Source: Bacillus sp. FJAT-27225 (GTDB lineage: Bacteria; Bacillota; Bacilli; Bacillales; Cytobacillaceae). Taken from it: 64,000 nt of DNA. The DNA is taken from contig NZ_MAYU01000025.1 in NCBI RefSeq assembly GCF_001685025.1, positions 1 through 64,000 of the forward strand, given 5' to 3'. Below the pieces are notes generated by a model that saw only the letters and a list, made by a program, of their open reading frames with translations, ran no database searches and had not been told where the DNA came from. The translations under genes and the position numbers were made by a program. Shown one piece after another: positions 1 through 8,918 of the stretch (the stretch's first letter is position 1; each line of letters opens with the position of its first letter).

Positions 1-40
1 CAAAAGGGGTTCGGAATGAGACCATTCCGAACCCCTTTTG
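1..40. terminator. Perfect 18-bp inverted repeat, probable bidirectional terminator
   Basis: Bases 1-18 and 23-40 are exact reverse complements around a 4-base loop. The stem begins with an A run and ends with a T run, so it could end transcripts from either side. The gene it serves lies outside the window. Confidence 0.6.
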
Positions 41-52
41 TCGACAATCTGG

Positions 53-80
53 CAGACTCTTTATAGAGTCTGTTTTTTTT
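53..80 (+). terminator. Rho-independent terminator
   Basis: CAGACTCT at 53-60 pairs with AGAGTCTG at 65-72 over a 4-base loop and is followed directly by eight T residues. It ends a plus-strand transcript that begins left of the window. Confidence 0.8.
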
Positions 81-103
81 ATTTCTTCTTATAAAAACAA
101 GGA

Positions 104-127
104 GCCCCACTCAAGATTGAGTGGGGC
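104..127. repeat. GC-rich 10-bp hairpin
   Basis: GCCCCACTCA at 104-113 pairs with TGAGTGGGGC at 118-127. There is no T run on the plus side. On the minus strand it is followed after a few bases by a short T run, so it may act as a weak minus-strand terminator. Confidence 0.4.
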
Positions 128-259
128 GCATATAAACATGTAAATCAAACGGTAAACCAAGTGTACCACATAATCACGAATTCTCCTAATTACGCCAGGG
201 AATGATTTGCATTTCTACATTGTAAGAATTGCACCAACATAAAATTTTCCTAAAACAAC

Positions 260-287
260 AAAAAAACTGCCATTTTTGAAAAGGCAG
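260..287 (-). terminator. Rho-independent terminator of the carD-like gene
   Basis: On the minus strand CTGCC (283-287) pairs with GGCAG (267-271), with extra A/T pairs inside the stem, and seven T residues follow. It lies about 110 bases beyond the stop codon of the minus-strand CarD-like gene at 400-861. Confidence 0.7.
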
Positions 288-399
288 CGGACATTATGCT
301 CTAAAAGTAAGTTGAACAAGTTGAATGTTTAATAATAATCGTATTCCCGTAAAACTCAGAATATCTTCTGGAGATGTATTACATTATCTATAATTAACC

Positions 400-861
400 T
401 TAAGAGAAACTTTTTATCTGATGTTCAGTGATCCCTTTAATTAATTCCAGTTCACTAATCAAAAATTTATGTGCGTTATCTAACATTTTGCTTTCGCTTG
501 TATTAAGTGCTTTTTCTTTCTTCATACGCATTAAATCACGTACAACTTCGGCACCTTCTTGAATTTTACCCGTTTTAATTTTATCCGTGTTCACTTTATA
601 CCTTTGTTTCCACGGCAATAATCTATCTGATTCTCCATGCTGAAAAATGTTTATTATGTGTTTTAATGCAGCTATGTCAGTAACTGGGCGTATACTTGAA
701 CTCAATATTTTACCCGTAGGAATCATGACTTGCATATTACTGAGTATCAGTTTTATGACATAATAATGTTGTTTTTCCCCTGATATTTCCTTTTCTTCAA
801 TGGCTTTAATTATACCTGCTCCGTGCATTGGATAAACGATGTTATCGCCAATTTGAAACAA
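400..861 (-). CDS. CarD family transcriptional regulator (YdeB-like)
   Basis: This 153-residue protein matches the CarD/CdnL family, which binds RNA polymerase beta subunit through an N-terminal Tudor-like domain and stabilises open promoter complexes. The N-terminus contains the family hallmark GDNIVYPMHGAG, and the C-terminal half is a helical DNA-binding-type region. I chose a TTG start at 859-861 because AAGGGGTGG lies five bases upstream and because the resulting length equals that of Bacillus YdeB; the reading frame itself stays open a further 19 codons. It stands alone, divergent from the M14 peptidase gene, with its own terminator downstream. Family assignment is firm; the targets are unknown. 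Confidence 0.85.
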   Translation of the reverse strand: MFQIGDNIVYPMHGAGIIKAIEEKEISGEKQHYYVIKLILSNMQVMIPTGKILSSSIRPVTDIAALKHIINIFQHGESDRLLPWKQRYKVNTDKIKTGKIQEGAEVVRDLMRMKKEKALNTSESKMLDNAHKFLISELELIKGITEHQIKSFS

Positions 862-1161
862 ATAATCCACCCCTTCATATATCATTTTAATGATACCATA
901 AATTTTATATTTTATCAAACTTTTAATGATATCATAAATTAATTTTAAAAGTCAACTAATTTTTCTTTAGAAAACAGAAAAAAAAACAATAGGAATTGTG
1001 TCGGATTTACCAATAAAGGGTTGTTCCTTCTAGCTTTAGGATCTTCTAAATATGTCGAGAAAGACTCTATGTTTTCCATAAAATTCGGCAATAATTTTCC
1101 GAATCTTCTGTTATATTATTTCTGGTTGTCTATAAAACATTACATAGAAAGGGATGATTCA
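862..1161. other. Divergent intergenic region with an imperfect tandem duplication
   Basis: This gap separates the CarD-like gene from the M14 gene and must hold both promoters. It contains two near-copies of TTTTAATGATAYCATAAATT at 885-904 and 921-940, offset by 36 bases. On the minus strand TTGACT at 949-954 lies 18 bases before TATCAT at 925-930, a possible promoter for the CarD-like gene. No gene is visible. Confidence 0.4.
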
Positions 1162-3984
1162 ATGAAAAAGCATTTTTCAGGATTGCTAGCATTGCTTATG
1201 ATGCTGTCAATATTTGCCCAAACAGCATTCCCTGTTTCGGCAATTGAAGCAGCAGAAGACTTCAATGTAGTAGACTTGGAGACAAGCAGAGATTTATTTT
1301 CCATGACTGAGGTTCGAACTGTCGAGGTACAGGCTGATTTTGGCAGGAATGTTGATTTAACTAAATTACAATGGACATTTGGCGGCAAGAGCATTTCTGA
1401 ATGGAAAAAATGGACAAGCGGTAATAATTATAATGGGGAACCGTTTATTTCAGTTAAAGAAGCACCACATTTTGTAGATGGAACCACGACTGTTAAGGCA
1501 ACCTTGGAGTTTGGACTGCTGTTTAACAGGGAGAATGTATCATCAGTTAGGACTCGATATCCAGCGTTTATCGGCGACTATGAATTGGCATTGGTTAGTC
1601 CTGAAAATAAGGCAAAGGCTGCAAAAACTGTCACACTTAATGTTTACGATCAGTTCCTTTTTTACGATCAGCTAAAGCCTGAAATCGATCAAATTTTTGC
1701 CAAAGCTAAGGCAGACCCGGACAATAATCGCTATCTCGAATATCAAAGCCTTGGTAAGACAGTGCAGGGGCGCGATCTTCATTTTGTTATATTGTCTAAA
1801 GATAAAAGTGCTGTCGATAAGTATTTAAACGAAACACTGCCAACCGCATTAGAAAATCCGGAAAGTTTAATCAAGAAATTAGAAAACGGGACGATGGGCG
1901 ACTATCAGGTGCCAGTTTGGATGAACAATATCCATCCGGATGAAGCAGAAGGTGTCGATGTTTCCGTAGAATTACTCAAAAAGTTCGCTCTTGAGGATGA
2001 GGTCACTTTTAAAGCTGGCAAGGGAGCAAATGAATCAACCGTTAAAATGGATGTTGACGAGGTTTTGGATGATGTTATCTTCCTTTATATGTTTACGAAC
2101 AATCCTGATGGAAGAGTGGCCAATACAAGGGCAAACGCCAACGGCTTTGACTTGAACCGGGATAATCATTATCAAACTCAGGTGGAAACACAGCAGGTTA
2201 CTCAGGTTATCGCCAAGTGGACGCCATTGTCCTTCATTGATCAGCATGGGTATGTTTCCGGGTTTTTAATTGAGCCAACAACACCTCCTCATAACCCTAA
2301 CTATGAGTATGACCTGCTTTACAACACGATGATTGATCAAGCCAATGCGATGGGACAAGCAGGGATTGGCAATTCAAAACTAACATCTTATTTTATTCCT
2401 GCGGAAGCATGGGCTGATGGCTGGGATGATGCGACTCCTGCTTATACCCCTATGTATGCGATGCTTCATGGTTCATTGGGGCATACAATTGAGGTTCCTG
2501 AGCTTAGCCAGAACGGCTATCGCGCAATGGAAGGGGCAGGATTGGGAGCTGCACATTTTGTTACCGAAAACAAAGATCAATTATTTAAAAATCAACTGGA
2601 GATCTTTGCCCGCGGTGTCAAGGGTGAGGATAATCGTGCAGTGGATCCATATTTCGTTAATGCGAATGGCGAATCAATCGGCCGGGTAAGGGGAGAACAT
2701 GCCAGCTACTTCCCGGATTATTATGTGCTTCCGGTAGATGAAAAAGAACAAAAAAATACCCATGAAGCGTATAAGATGGTCCAATATTTACTCCGCAATG
2801 GTGTAAAGGTTGAGCAAACAACAAAAAATATGATGGTAAATGGGAAAATGTATCCGAAAGGAACATTTATTGTTCCAATGAAACAAGCGAAACGCGGGGT
2901 GGCGAATGCGATGCTCAGCAAAGGAGAAAATTCCTCAGACTGGGCGGCCATGTATGATCCGATTGTAACCAATTTCCCGGATCTGCGCGGCTTTGATGTT
3001 CATGCCATTCGTATCCCTAATGCCTTTGCAAAAGATACTTCAAAGGTTGAAAAAGTGACATTGCCTACTGGTCAAATAATTGGTAACACACCGAAACAAG
3101 TATTGGCCAATACGAATAATGACACTATTAAACTAGTTAATGAATTGTTAAAGCATGGGGTTATGGTGGAAAAAGCAACTGAAACAAAAGCAGGCATCAA
3201 TAAAGGAGACTTTATCGTCAATACGAAAGATCTTCAGGCTTATGGGAAAAACTATTACTTTGAAGCCACACCTGCAGGCACTACTAACCAGGTAAAAACA
3301 GAACAATTGCGCCAGCCAAAGGTTGCAGCCACAGGATCCAACCAACTTAATTTTTCGTTAAGGGAGCTTGGATTCAACCTGGTGCCACAAGAGGAAGCTG
3401 ACGTCATTATTAGCATGGGGGGCAGTTTTAATCCAAACGGCATATCCGGTAAATCGTTTGTAGGCATAGGATATTCTGCTGTCAACGCTGTTAGAAGCAG
3501 CGGAGCACTCCCGGGACTAGCGATAAGTAGAACAGCAGGCGGCCATGAAGGGCTGGTTAAAGCCGTCGTTAATGACCACATCCTGACTTCCGGCTACGAG
3601 AAAAATGAATTGCTCTATACAACACAGGGGGCCTGGATAACCTCCGTTCCGGAAGATGCAGAAGTATTGGCAACCTTCAGTGACGCTGATGATTTCTATG
3701 TTTCCGGCTGGTGGCCAGGACACGAAAGAGCGCAGGGCCAAACTCTCGCTATTACGAAAAATTTTGAAGACGCCACGATTACCTTGTTCGCTAATGACCT
3801 TGCCTTTAGAGCGCATACACAATATAGCTATCGATTAATTGCAAATAGCATCTATGCTTCCGTCGGCACCGAGGTTATGAAGAATGGAAAAGGAAAAGGA
3901 AAGGTAAAGGGTAAAGAAATCAAGGCTCAGAACAATATCATAGAAAAATCCTTCTTTGAAAGAGGCCGCGACCGTGAAAATTAA
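1162..3984 (+). CDS. Secreted M14 family zinc metallopeptidase
   Basis: The 940-residue product carries an N-terminal signal peptide ending near PVSA. The zinc-carboxypeptidase fold shows the HxxE zinc pair (HPDE, about His258/Glu261), the substrate-binding stretch NPDGR...NANGFDLNRD (about 314-334), a third ligand in DQHG (about His362) and a catalytic Glu in TIEVPE (about Glu444). A large C-terminal region follows and ends in a Lys/Gly-rich tail. The start at ATG 1162 is preceded by AGAAAGGGA; upstream codons in frame lack both a signal and a ribosome binding site. It is monocistronic, with a terminator at 4121-4157. It probably acts outside the membrane on peptides. The exact substrate cannot be read from the sequence. 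Confidence 0.9.
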   Translation: MKKHFSGLLALLMMLSIFAQTAFPVSAIEAAEDFNVVDLETSRDLFSMTEVRTVEVQADFGRNVDLTKLQWTFGGKSISEWKKWTSGNNYNGEPFISVKEAPHFVDGTTTVKATLEFGLLFNRENVSSVRTRYPAFIGDYELALVSPENKAKAAKTVTLNVYDQFLFYDQLKPEIDQIFAKAKADPDNNRYLEYQSLGKTVQGRDLHFVILSKDKSAVDKYLNETLPTALENPESLIKKLENGTMGDYQVPVWMNNIHPDEAEGVDVSVELLKKFALEDEVTFKAGKGANESTVKMDVDEVLDDVIFLYMFTNNPDGRVANTRANANGFDLNRDNHYQTQVETQQVTQVIAKWTPLSFIDQHGYVSGFLIEPTTPPHNPNYEYDLLYNTMIDQANAMGQAGIGNSKLTSYFIPAEAWADGWDDATPAYTPMYAMLHGSLGHTIEVPELSQNGYRAMEGAGLGAAHFVTENKDQLFKNQLEIFARGVKGEDNRAVDPYFVNANGESIGRVRGEHASYFPDYYVLPVDEKEQKNTHEAYKMVQYLLRNGVKVEQTTKNMMVNGKMYPKGTFIVPMKQAKRGVANAMLSKGENSSDWAAMYDPIVTNFPDLRGFDVHAIRIPNAFAKDTSKVEKVTLPTGQIIGNTPKQVLANTNNDTIKLVNELLKHGVMVEKATETKAGINKGDFIVNTKDLQAYGKNYYFEATPAGTTNQVKTEQLRQPKVAATGSNQLNFSLRELGFNLVPQEEADVIISMGGSFNPNGISGKSFVGIGYSAVNAVRSSGALPGLAISRTAGGHEGLVKAVVNDHILTSGYEKNELLYTTQGAWITSVPEDAEVLATFSDADDFYVSGWWPGHERAQGQTLAITKNFEDATITLFANDLAFRAHTQYSYRLIANSIYASVGTEVMKNGKGKGKVKGKEIKAQNNIIEKSFFERGRDREN

Positions 3985-4383
3985 TAGTGGGAAATAAGTA
4001 CGATGGCCGTTCAAATACCGGTAAAGGAAAAAGACAATTATTATGAAAAACATCGTTTGGAGCCAAACAATTATTAACTAGATTGTCAGGAAAGAATTTT
4101 TTAAGAATATACTAACCATTTGACCTCAGTTCACTCATGAATTGGGGTCATTTTTTTATAATTATTATATTGGGAAGGATGTGAGATAATCACACGCAGG
4201 CTTTTGTAAAGTATAATTGAGACATTGGTGAATGTAGACTGGGTGAGTACCTCTATGCAAGAGATGAGAAAGAAGCAGAATCAGTTGATGATAGTGGTGA
4301 AAATCACAGCATCATAGACGGTGCACAAAATTTTTTCTTTACCACTCAGTAATGTGGGGGTTGTTAGTGGAGGTAGTGAAAAA
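3985..4383. other. Intergenic region with a terminator and no gene
   Basis: The only clear element is the terminator at 4121-4157. Bases 4212-4217 give a TATAAT-like hexamer without a good -35 partner, so the promoter of the next gene is not assigned. Confidence 0.4.
4121..4157 (+). terminator. Rho-independent terminator after the M14 peptidase
   Basis: TGACCTCAGTTC at 4121-4132 pairs, with two G-T wobbles, with GAATTGGGGTCA at 4139-4150, and seven T residues follow. Confidence 0.8.
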
Positions 4384-4959
4384 ATGAAAAGATGTTTGGT
4401 CCTCTTCATTTGTTTGTTGGCAATTGCAGGCTGCAGTCGGAATATGGAAAGTCAGAGTGAGGGTGGCAAGGCTAGCGGGATGCAATCAGGTAAGTTATTG
4501 CCGCCGATCACCGCTAATCTCGATGTAATCGAGGAACCGCTCAGCCGAGATCAAATGAAAATGAATTTACATGTGAAATTCGGGAATCCCGAAGCACAGG
4601 CCAAAGCCGTCTTTGAGGCATCCGGTGTCATCCAGAATAGCAAAGCGGGAAAAACGGTCCTTACTGAATGGACGGAGGTCCAAGAAGGGGAAACCGTATC
4701 TATCCCTATTACTGTAAAAGCTGAAGAGTTTGGCCAAGGCAGTATTAAAATAAAGGTAGAAGCATACGACCAAAATGGCAAGTTTAAATATTCCCTGAAT
4801 CCCACTCAATACTTTTTGGTCACAGAAGAAGAAGTGCTAACCGGCAAAAATGGGTTTACGGAGTTGGAACTGCAGCATCTCAATTGTTTGAAGGAGCAAG
4901 GTAAGATCTCCGATAAGGAATACGAAAGCCGCAAAGAAGAAATAATGAAGGGGAATTAA
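4384..4959 (+). CDS. Lipoprotein with C-terminal SHOCT-like segment
   Basis: A 191-residue protein with a lipobox (LAIAGC, Cys about 18), so it should be lipid-anchored on the outer face of the membrane. The middle of the protein looks like a beta-sandwich domain (alternating charged and hydrophobic strands, about 35-145). The last 35 residues, starting GFTELELQHL and containing KEQGKISDKEYE, resemble the short C-terminal SHOCT domain that usually guides oligomerisation. The start at ATG 4384 has GGAGG upstream; an upstream in-frame codon at 4321 gives no signal peptide. It is flanked by terminators on both sides, so it is transcribed alone. I do not recognise the central domain, and the function is unknown. 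Confidence 0.75.
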   Translation: MKRCLVLFICLLAIAGCSRNMESQSEGGKASGMQSGKLLPPITANLDVIEEPLSRDQMKMNLHVKFGNPEAQAKAVFEASGVIQNSKAGKTVLTEWTEVQEGETVSIPITVKAEEFGQGSIKIKVEAYDQNGKFKYSLNPTQYFLVTEEEVLTGKNGFTELELQHLNCLKEQGKISDKEYESRKEEIMKGN

Positions 4960-4963
4960 CATG

Positions 4964-5006
4964 AGACCACCCGTCTACTATAAAGTAATCGGGTGGTCTT
5001 TATTTT
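4964..5006 (+). terminator. Rho-independent terminator
   Basis: AGACCACCCG at 4964-4973 pairs with CGGGTGGTCT at 4990-4999, and a T-rich run follows. It starts a few bases after the lipoprotein stop codon. Confidence 0.9.
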
Positions 5007-5180
5007 TATAATTTAGAAAGTATTTCCTTCCTTTTGTTCCCTTGGTAGGAATTTAACAAATTAATGATTTTAAAATAAAAGAAAGGTCCAATTATAGGAT
5101 ATATGGTCTCATGAAGTATGACACTTTATTACTGTAAAATTACAGTTCTTTAACAAATTGCAGAAATAGACAAAGTTTCC

Positions 5181-5209
5181 ATGACTGTGTCGAATTATAT
5201 ATGTATAGT
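5181..5209 (+). promoter_or_regulatory. Probable sigma-A promoter of the ftsZ-like gene
   Basis: ATGACT (5181-5186) and TATAGT (5204-5209) are separated by 17 bases, which puts the transcription start near 5216, about 40 bases before the ATG. The -35 box is weak (four of six matches). Confidence 0.5.
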
Positions 5210-5255
5210 GAAAAATAGGTGCAATAACTGAAGCAAAGGTAGGGGGACTATATAT

Positions 5256-6527
5256 ATGCTAGATTTTGAAACCAATATCGATCAACTTGCTACTATAAAA
5301 GTAATTGGGGTTGGCGGTGGTGGAAATAATGCCGTGAACCGGATGATTGAGGACGGCTTGCAGGGAGTGGAGTTTATTGCCGTGAATACAGATGCGCAGG
5401 CTCTCAACATGTCAAAAGCGGAGGTCACGATGCAAATCGGCAGTTCGTTGACAAGGGGCCTGGGGGCGGGTGCCAATCCTGAAATCGGCAGAAAAGCTGT
5501 CGAGGAAAGCAGACAGCAGATCGCGGATGCCCTGCAAGGTGCCGATATGGTGTTCGTAACGGCCGGAATGGGCGGCGGAACCGGGACCGGAGCTGCGCCG
5601 GAGATTGCCCGTATCGCGCGCGAACTTGGCGCACTTACAATCGGAGTAGTGACTCGTCCGTTCACTTTTGAAGGCCGAAAGCGGGCACAAAATGCGGCAG
5701 CCGGAATTGAAGCGATGAAGGAAGCCGTTGATACCTTAATCATTATTCCTAACGAGCGGTTGCTGCAGATCATAGACAAAAAAACACCCATGATTGAAGC
5801 TTTCCGTGAGGCGGACAGTGTTCTCAGGCAGGGTGTCCAAGGTATTTCCGACTTGATTGCCGTGCCTGGAGTGATTAACCTGGACTTTGCTGATGTAAAA
5901 ACAATCATGTCCAACAAAGGAACTGCGATTATGGGAATTGGAATGGCTTCAGGCGAAGATCGTGCTGCTCAAGCTGCCAAAAAGGCTATCTCCTCGCCGC
6001 TCCTTGAAACAAGCATCAATGGTGCCAAAGGAGTGCTGATGAACATCACCGGCGGTACCGATCTTAGTTTGTTTGAAGTCCAAGAAGCGGCCGATATTGT
6101 GGCGGCTGCAACAGATGACCAGCTTAACATGATTTTTGGATCCGTCATCAATGAAAACCTTAATAAAGAAATCATGGTGACCGTGATTGCGACCGGATTC
6201 GATCATGATGAGAAGGAAACTCCGCCGTCAAACACATCGCGCCGTAATGGAGATATAAATGCCAATTCACGTGAGCAATACCAGGCTCAGTCGAGACAGC
6301 GAGAGCCAGTTGCCTATCAAGAATCAAGGAATAATTACGGCAATGCCCAGTCCGACAGGTACAGTCGATTTGGCAGCTACGGCCAACAGGAAAACTACAA
6401 CCAATCCAGTTATCACAGCCAGCCGCCTGCCTACGAAGAGCCCGCGAACTACGAACGGGATACCCAGCAGCAAGACGACTCACTTGATATTCCATCGTTC
6501 TTTCGCAATCGAAGGAGAAGGCAGTAA
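5256..6527 (+). CDS. ftsZ: Cell division GTPase FtsZ, stand-alone copy
   Basis: The 423-residue protein is a complete tubulin-like FtsZ. It has the N-terminal nucleotide-binding strand ([15 protein letters not shown]), the GTP signature GGGTGTG at 106-112, and the T7 loop with NLDFAD at 208-213 whose aspartates hydrolyse GTP in the neighbouring subunit. A long, Gln/Asn/Tyr-rich linker (about 320-408) leads to a C-terminal conserved peptide DIPSFFRNR followed by basic residues, the docking site for FtsA, SepF or EzrA-type partners. It is about 40 residues longer than typical Bacillus FtsZ, mostly in the linker. It has its own promoter and terminator, with no ftsA or other dcw gene beside it. 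It may be a second paralogue or the relocated only copy; the window cannot tell which. Confidence 0.95.
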   Translation: MLDFETNIDQLATIKVIGVGGGGNNAVNRMIEDGLQGVEFIAVNTDAQALNMSKAEVTMQIGSSLTRGLGAGANPEIGRKAVEESRQQIADALQGADMVFVTAGMGGGTGTGAAPEIARIARELGALTIGVVTRPFTFEGRKRAQNAAAGIEAMKEAVDTLIIIPNERLLQIIDKKTPMIEAFREADSVLRQGVQGISDLIAVPGVINLDFADVKTIMSNKGTAIMGIGMASGEDRAAQAAKKAISSPLLETSINGAKGVLMNITGGTDLSLFEVQEAADIVAAATDDQLNMIFGSVINENLNKEIMVTVIATGFDHDEKETPPSNTSRRNGDINANSREQYQAQSRQREPVAYQESRNNYGNAQSDRYSRFGSYGQQENYNQSSYHSQPPAYEEPANYERDTQQQDDSLDIPSFFRNRRRRQ

Positions 6528-6537
6528 ACTAACGAAC

Positions 6538-6571
6538 AAAAAGGCCAAATCGTTAACGATTTGGCCTTTTT
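6538..6571. terminator. Palindromic bidirectional terminator after ftsZ
   Basis: Bases 6538-6571 form a perfect 34-base palindrome beginning AAAAAGGCC and ending GGCCTTTTT, with GTTAAC at the centre. Confidence 0.9.
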
Positions 6572-6757
6572 GCAGCTAATTAAAATAATCTTGGTTGAAG
6601 CAAGGATATTTTTCTTGCTTCTTTTTAATGCGTTATATCCAGGGGTGTAAGGTAGTACAGTAAACTGGCATTTTTTGATTTTTTTGGATGAATTATCTGC
6701 TAATAAGAGACAGTAAAAATAGTTGGATACTATTTATCAATAAAGGAAGTGTTTTTA

Positions 6758-8806
6758 GTGGGTTTAATTCTGAAGAAAATAATTTCTTCCTCTTTAGTTG
6801 TTTTTTTAACGCTTTCTTCGTTTGTTTTCCAAGTGAGTGCGGAAAAAAGACAACAAACGGCGCCGCCTGTAATCGATGCTAGAGTAAAACAAAAATTAAC
6901 GGTTGATGGAATGACCTTTAAGGACTTAAATGGGAATGGACAGCTAGATCCTTATGAAAACTGGCAGCTTTCCGATAAGGAACGGGTACGGGACTTGGTT
7001 TCTAAAATGACTTTGGAGGAGAAGTCAGGACTGCTGCTCATACCTGAGTTTCCTAAGTTTCAGGAAGGGAAGCTCGTCCTTCCGAATAAGATGCTCGATC
7101 AGAGTACCCGTTATTTTATTTTTCGTGAATTTCCTAGTGCAGATATGATTGCAAATTATAATAACCAGCTTCAGGAAGCAGCAGAGAGGACAAGGCTAGG
7201 GATTCCGGCTGTAATTATATCCAATCCAAGAAATCATGCTTCGACTGCTCCAGATATACAGTCTCCCGGACAGTTTTCATACTGGCCAGATCCCTTGGGT
7301 CTTGCCGCTACACGCGATTTGAATCTTATTTCGGAATTTGCACGAGTTTCTGGAAGAGAGTTCAGGGCTTCAGGTATACGTAAACTATATGGGTATTCAG
7401 CAGATGTGTCGACCGATCCAGAATGGCCAAGGATTGATGAAACCTTTGGTGAAGATCCAAGGATTATTTCAGATATCATTTTTAGAATTGTTAAAGGGTA
7501 TCAGGGTGATATCCTTAATGAAAACAGTGTATCCACTACTGTTAGGCATTTCCCAGGCGGCGGGGCGCGTGAAGAAGGGAAGGATCCTCATTTTGAAGAA
7601 GGCCGATACAATATTTATCCGACAGAAGGCAGTCTAGTGAGGTACCATATTCCGCCTTTTCGGGCAGCGATTGAAGCTGATGCAACGTCAATCATGCCAT
7701 ATTACGCGTATCCAAGTAATGAAAGTGTGGAACAGGGACTGCCAAGGTTTAGTGCAGAACAGCAGTTTGAAGAAGTTGGCTTTGCTATGAACAGAAGCTT
7801 TATTACCGACTACCTTCGGGGCCAGCTTGGCTTCCTAGGCTATGTAAACTCAGATACGAGTGCCGTTATCGACAAAGCGTGGGGGGCACTAGATTTGCCA
7901 GTTGAACAAAGGTTTGCAAAAGCCTTGAATGCAGGAACGAATATATTCTCTGGAGTTGCGAACCCAACTCCAATTATTTCGGCCGTTAACCAAGGATTGG
8001 TAAGTGTAGATAGAGTAAACCGGTCTGCAACCTATTTGCTGACTGAGATGATGAAGCTGGGCCTTTTTGAAAATCCTTATGTAGACCCAAATAATGCTCT
8101 TAAAGTTGCGAATGACCCTGCTTCACAAGAACGTGCTGATTTGGCGCATCGCAAGTCCGTGGTATTAATGAGGAATGACAATAAGTTATTGCCCTTAACG
8201 GATGAAAAAATCCAGGGAGCTAGGCTTTATGTGGAGATGTTCCCCGGGGGATCAAATGGAGCAGCGACACAAAGGCTTAGAGAAACAATTCGGAACTACG
8301 ATAAGAGTATTACGTTAACAGACAATCTCGAGAACGCAACGCATGCTCTTATCTGGATTATGCCGAAGCAAGACATATTAAAACGCTTCCCACAGTTGTT
8401 AATCGGCCCTGAAACTGAAGTCAGCCAAATTGATAGAATCAATCAAATACAAAAGAGGGTTCCCACAATTACGGCTATAAACTTGAGAAGCCCATGGCTG
8501 CTCAATAATGTTGAGCCAAATGCTGCATCCTTTATTGGTACTTTTGGAACGAAGCCAGAAGCGTTAATCGATGTTATCCGCGGCAGATTTAATCCTGTTG
8601 GGAAACTTCCTTTTACGATGCCGGCCAACCAACAGGCAGTCGACAATGAAGTGGGGGATATCCCAGGATTCAGGGAAGATCCGTCCTATGTTTACCGTAC
8701 GAAGAACGGGGATGAGTATACTTATAATTTCGGTCTCTCCTATAATACGGAAAGAAATGAGCGGAATGGCTTCTTCGATAAATTGAAGGATTTTTTTGGT
8801 CAATAA
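6758..8806 (+). CDS. Secreted glycoside hydrolase family 3 protein
   Basis: A 682-residue exported enzyme with a signal peptide ending VSA near residue 28. After it comes an EF-hand-like loop DLNGNGQLDPYENW (about 56-69) seen at the start of many bacterial GH3 enzymes. The GH3 barrel shows RHFPGGG (about 263-269; the usual motif is KHFPG) and the nucleophile region YVNSDTSA with Asp near 366. The second alpha/beta domain follows (about 450-640). GTG 6758 was chosen because AAGGAAG sits eight bases upstream; GTG 6749 overlaps that site. The family includes beta-glucosidases and beta-N-acetylhexosaminidases; I cannot choose between them. It shares a terminator with the convergent deacetylase gene, another possible glycan or wall enzyme. 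Confidence 0.88.
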   Translation: MGLILKKIISSSLVVFLTLSSFVFQVSAEKRQQTAPPVIDARVKQKLTVDGMTFKDLNGNGQLDPYENWQLSDKERVRDLVSKMTLEEKSGLLLIPEFPKFQEGKLVLPNKMLDQSTRYFIFREFPSADMIANYNNQLQEAAERTRLGIPAVIISNPRNHASTAPDIQSPGQFSYWPDPLGLAATRDLNLISEFARVSGREFRASGIRKLYGYSADVSTDPEWPRIDETFGEDPRIISDIIFRIVKGYQGDILNENSVSTTVRHFPGGGAREEGKDPHFEEGRYNIYPTEGSLVRYHIPPFRAAIEADATSIMPYYAYPSNESVEQGLPRFSAEQQFEEVGFAMNRSFITDYLRGQLGFLGYVNSDTSAVIDKAWGALDLPVEQRFAKALNAGTNIFSGVANPTPIISAVNQGLVSVDRVNRSATYLLTEMMKLGLFENPYVDPNNALKVANDPASQERADLAHRKSVVLMRNDNKLLPLTDEKIQGARLYVEMFPGGSNGAATQRLRETIRNYDKSITLTDNLENATHALIWIMPKQDILKRFPQLLIGPETEVSQIDRINQIQKRVPTITAINLRSPWLLNNVEPNAASFIGTFGTKPEALIDVIRGRFNPVGKLPFTMPANQQAVDNEVGDIPGFREDPSYVYRTKNGDEYTYNFGLSYNTERNERNGFFDKLKDFFGQ

Positions 8807-8876
8807 ATGGAGTAAAATCTTCCTAGAACAGGAATTGGTTATAAAGCGTTTGGCCAAAAATATGAAAATTAGGAAT

Positions 8877-8918
8877 AAAAAAACTCAACAGACCCATCCA
8901 GGCCTGTTGAGTTTTTTT
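8877..8918. terminator. Shared bidirectional terminator
   Basis: An A-run followed by CTCAACAG (8877-8891) pairs with CTGTTGAG and a T-run (8904-8918). It serves both the GH3 gene and the convergent deacetylase gene; the stop codon of the latter lies inside the stem. Confidence 0.9.

Noticed and set aside
5282-5917. Long open frame on the minus strand inside ftsZ
   Set aside because: It is opposite a clearly real FtsZ, has no ribosome binding site or recognisable domain, and arises from codon bias.
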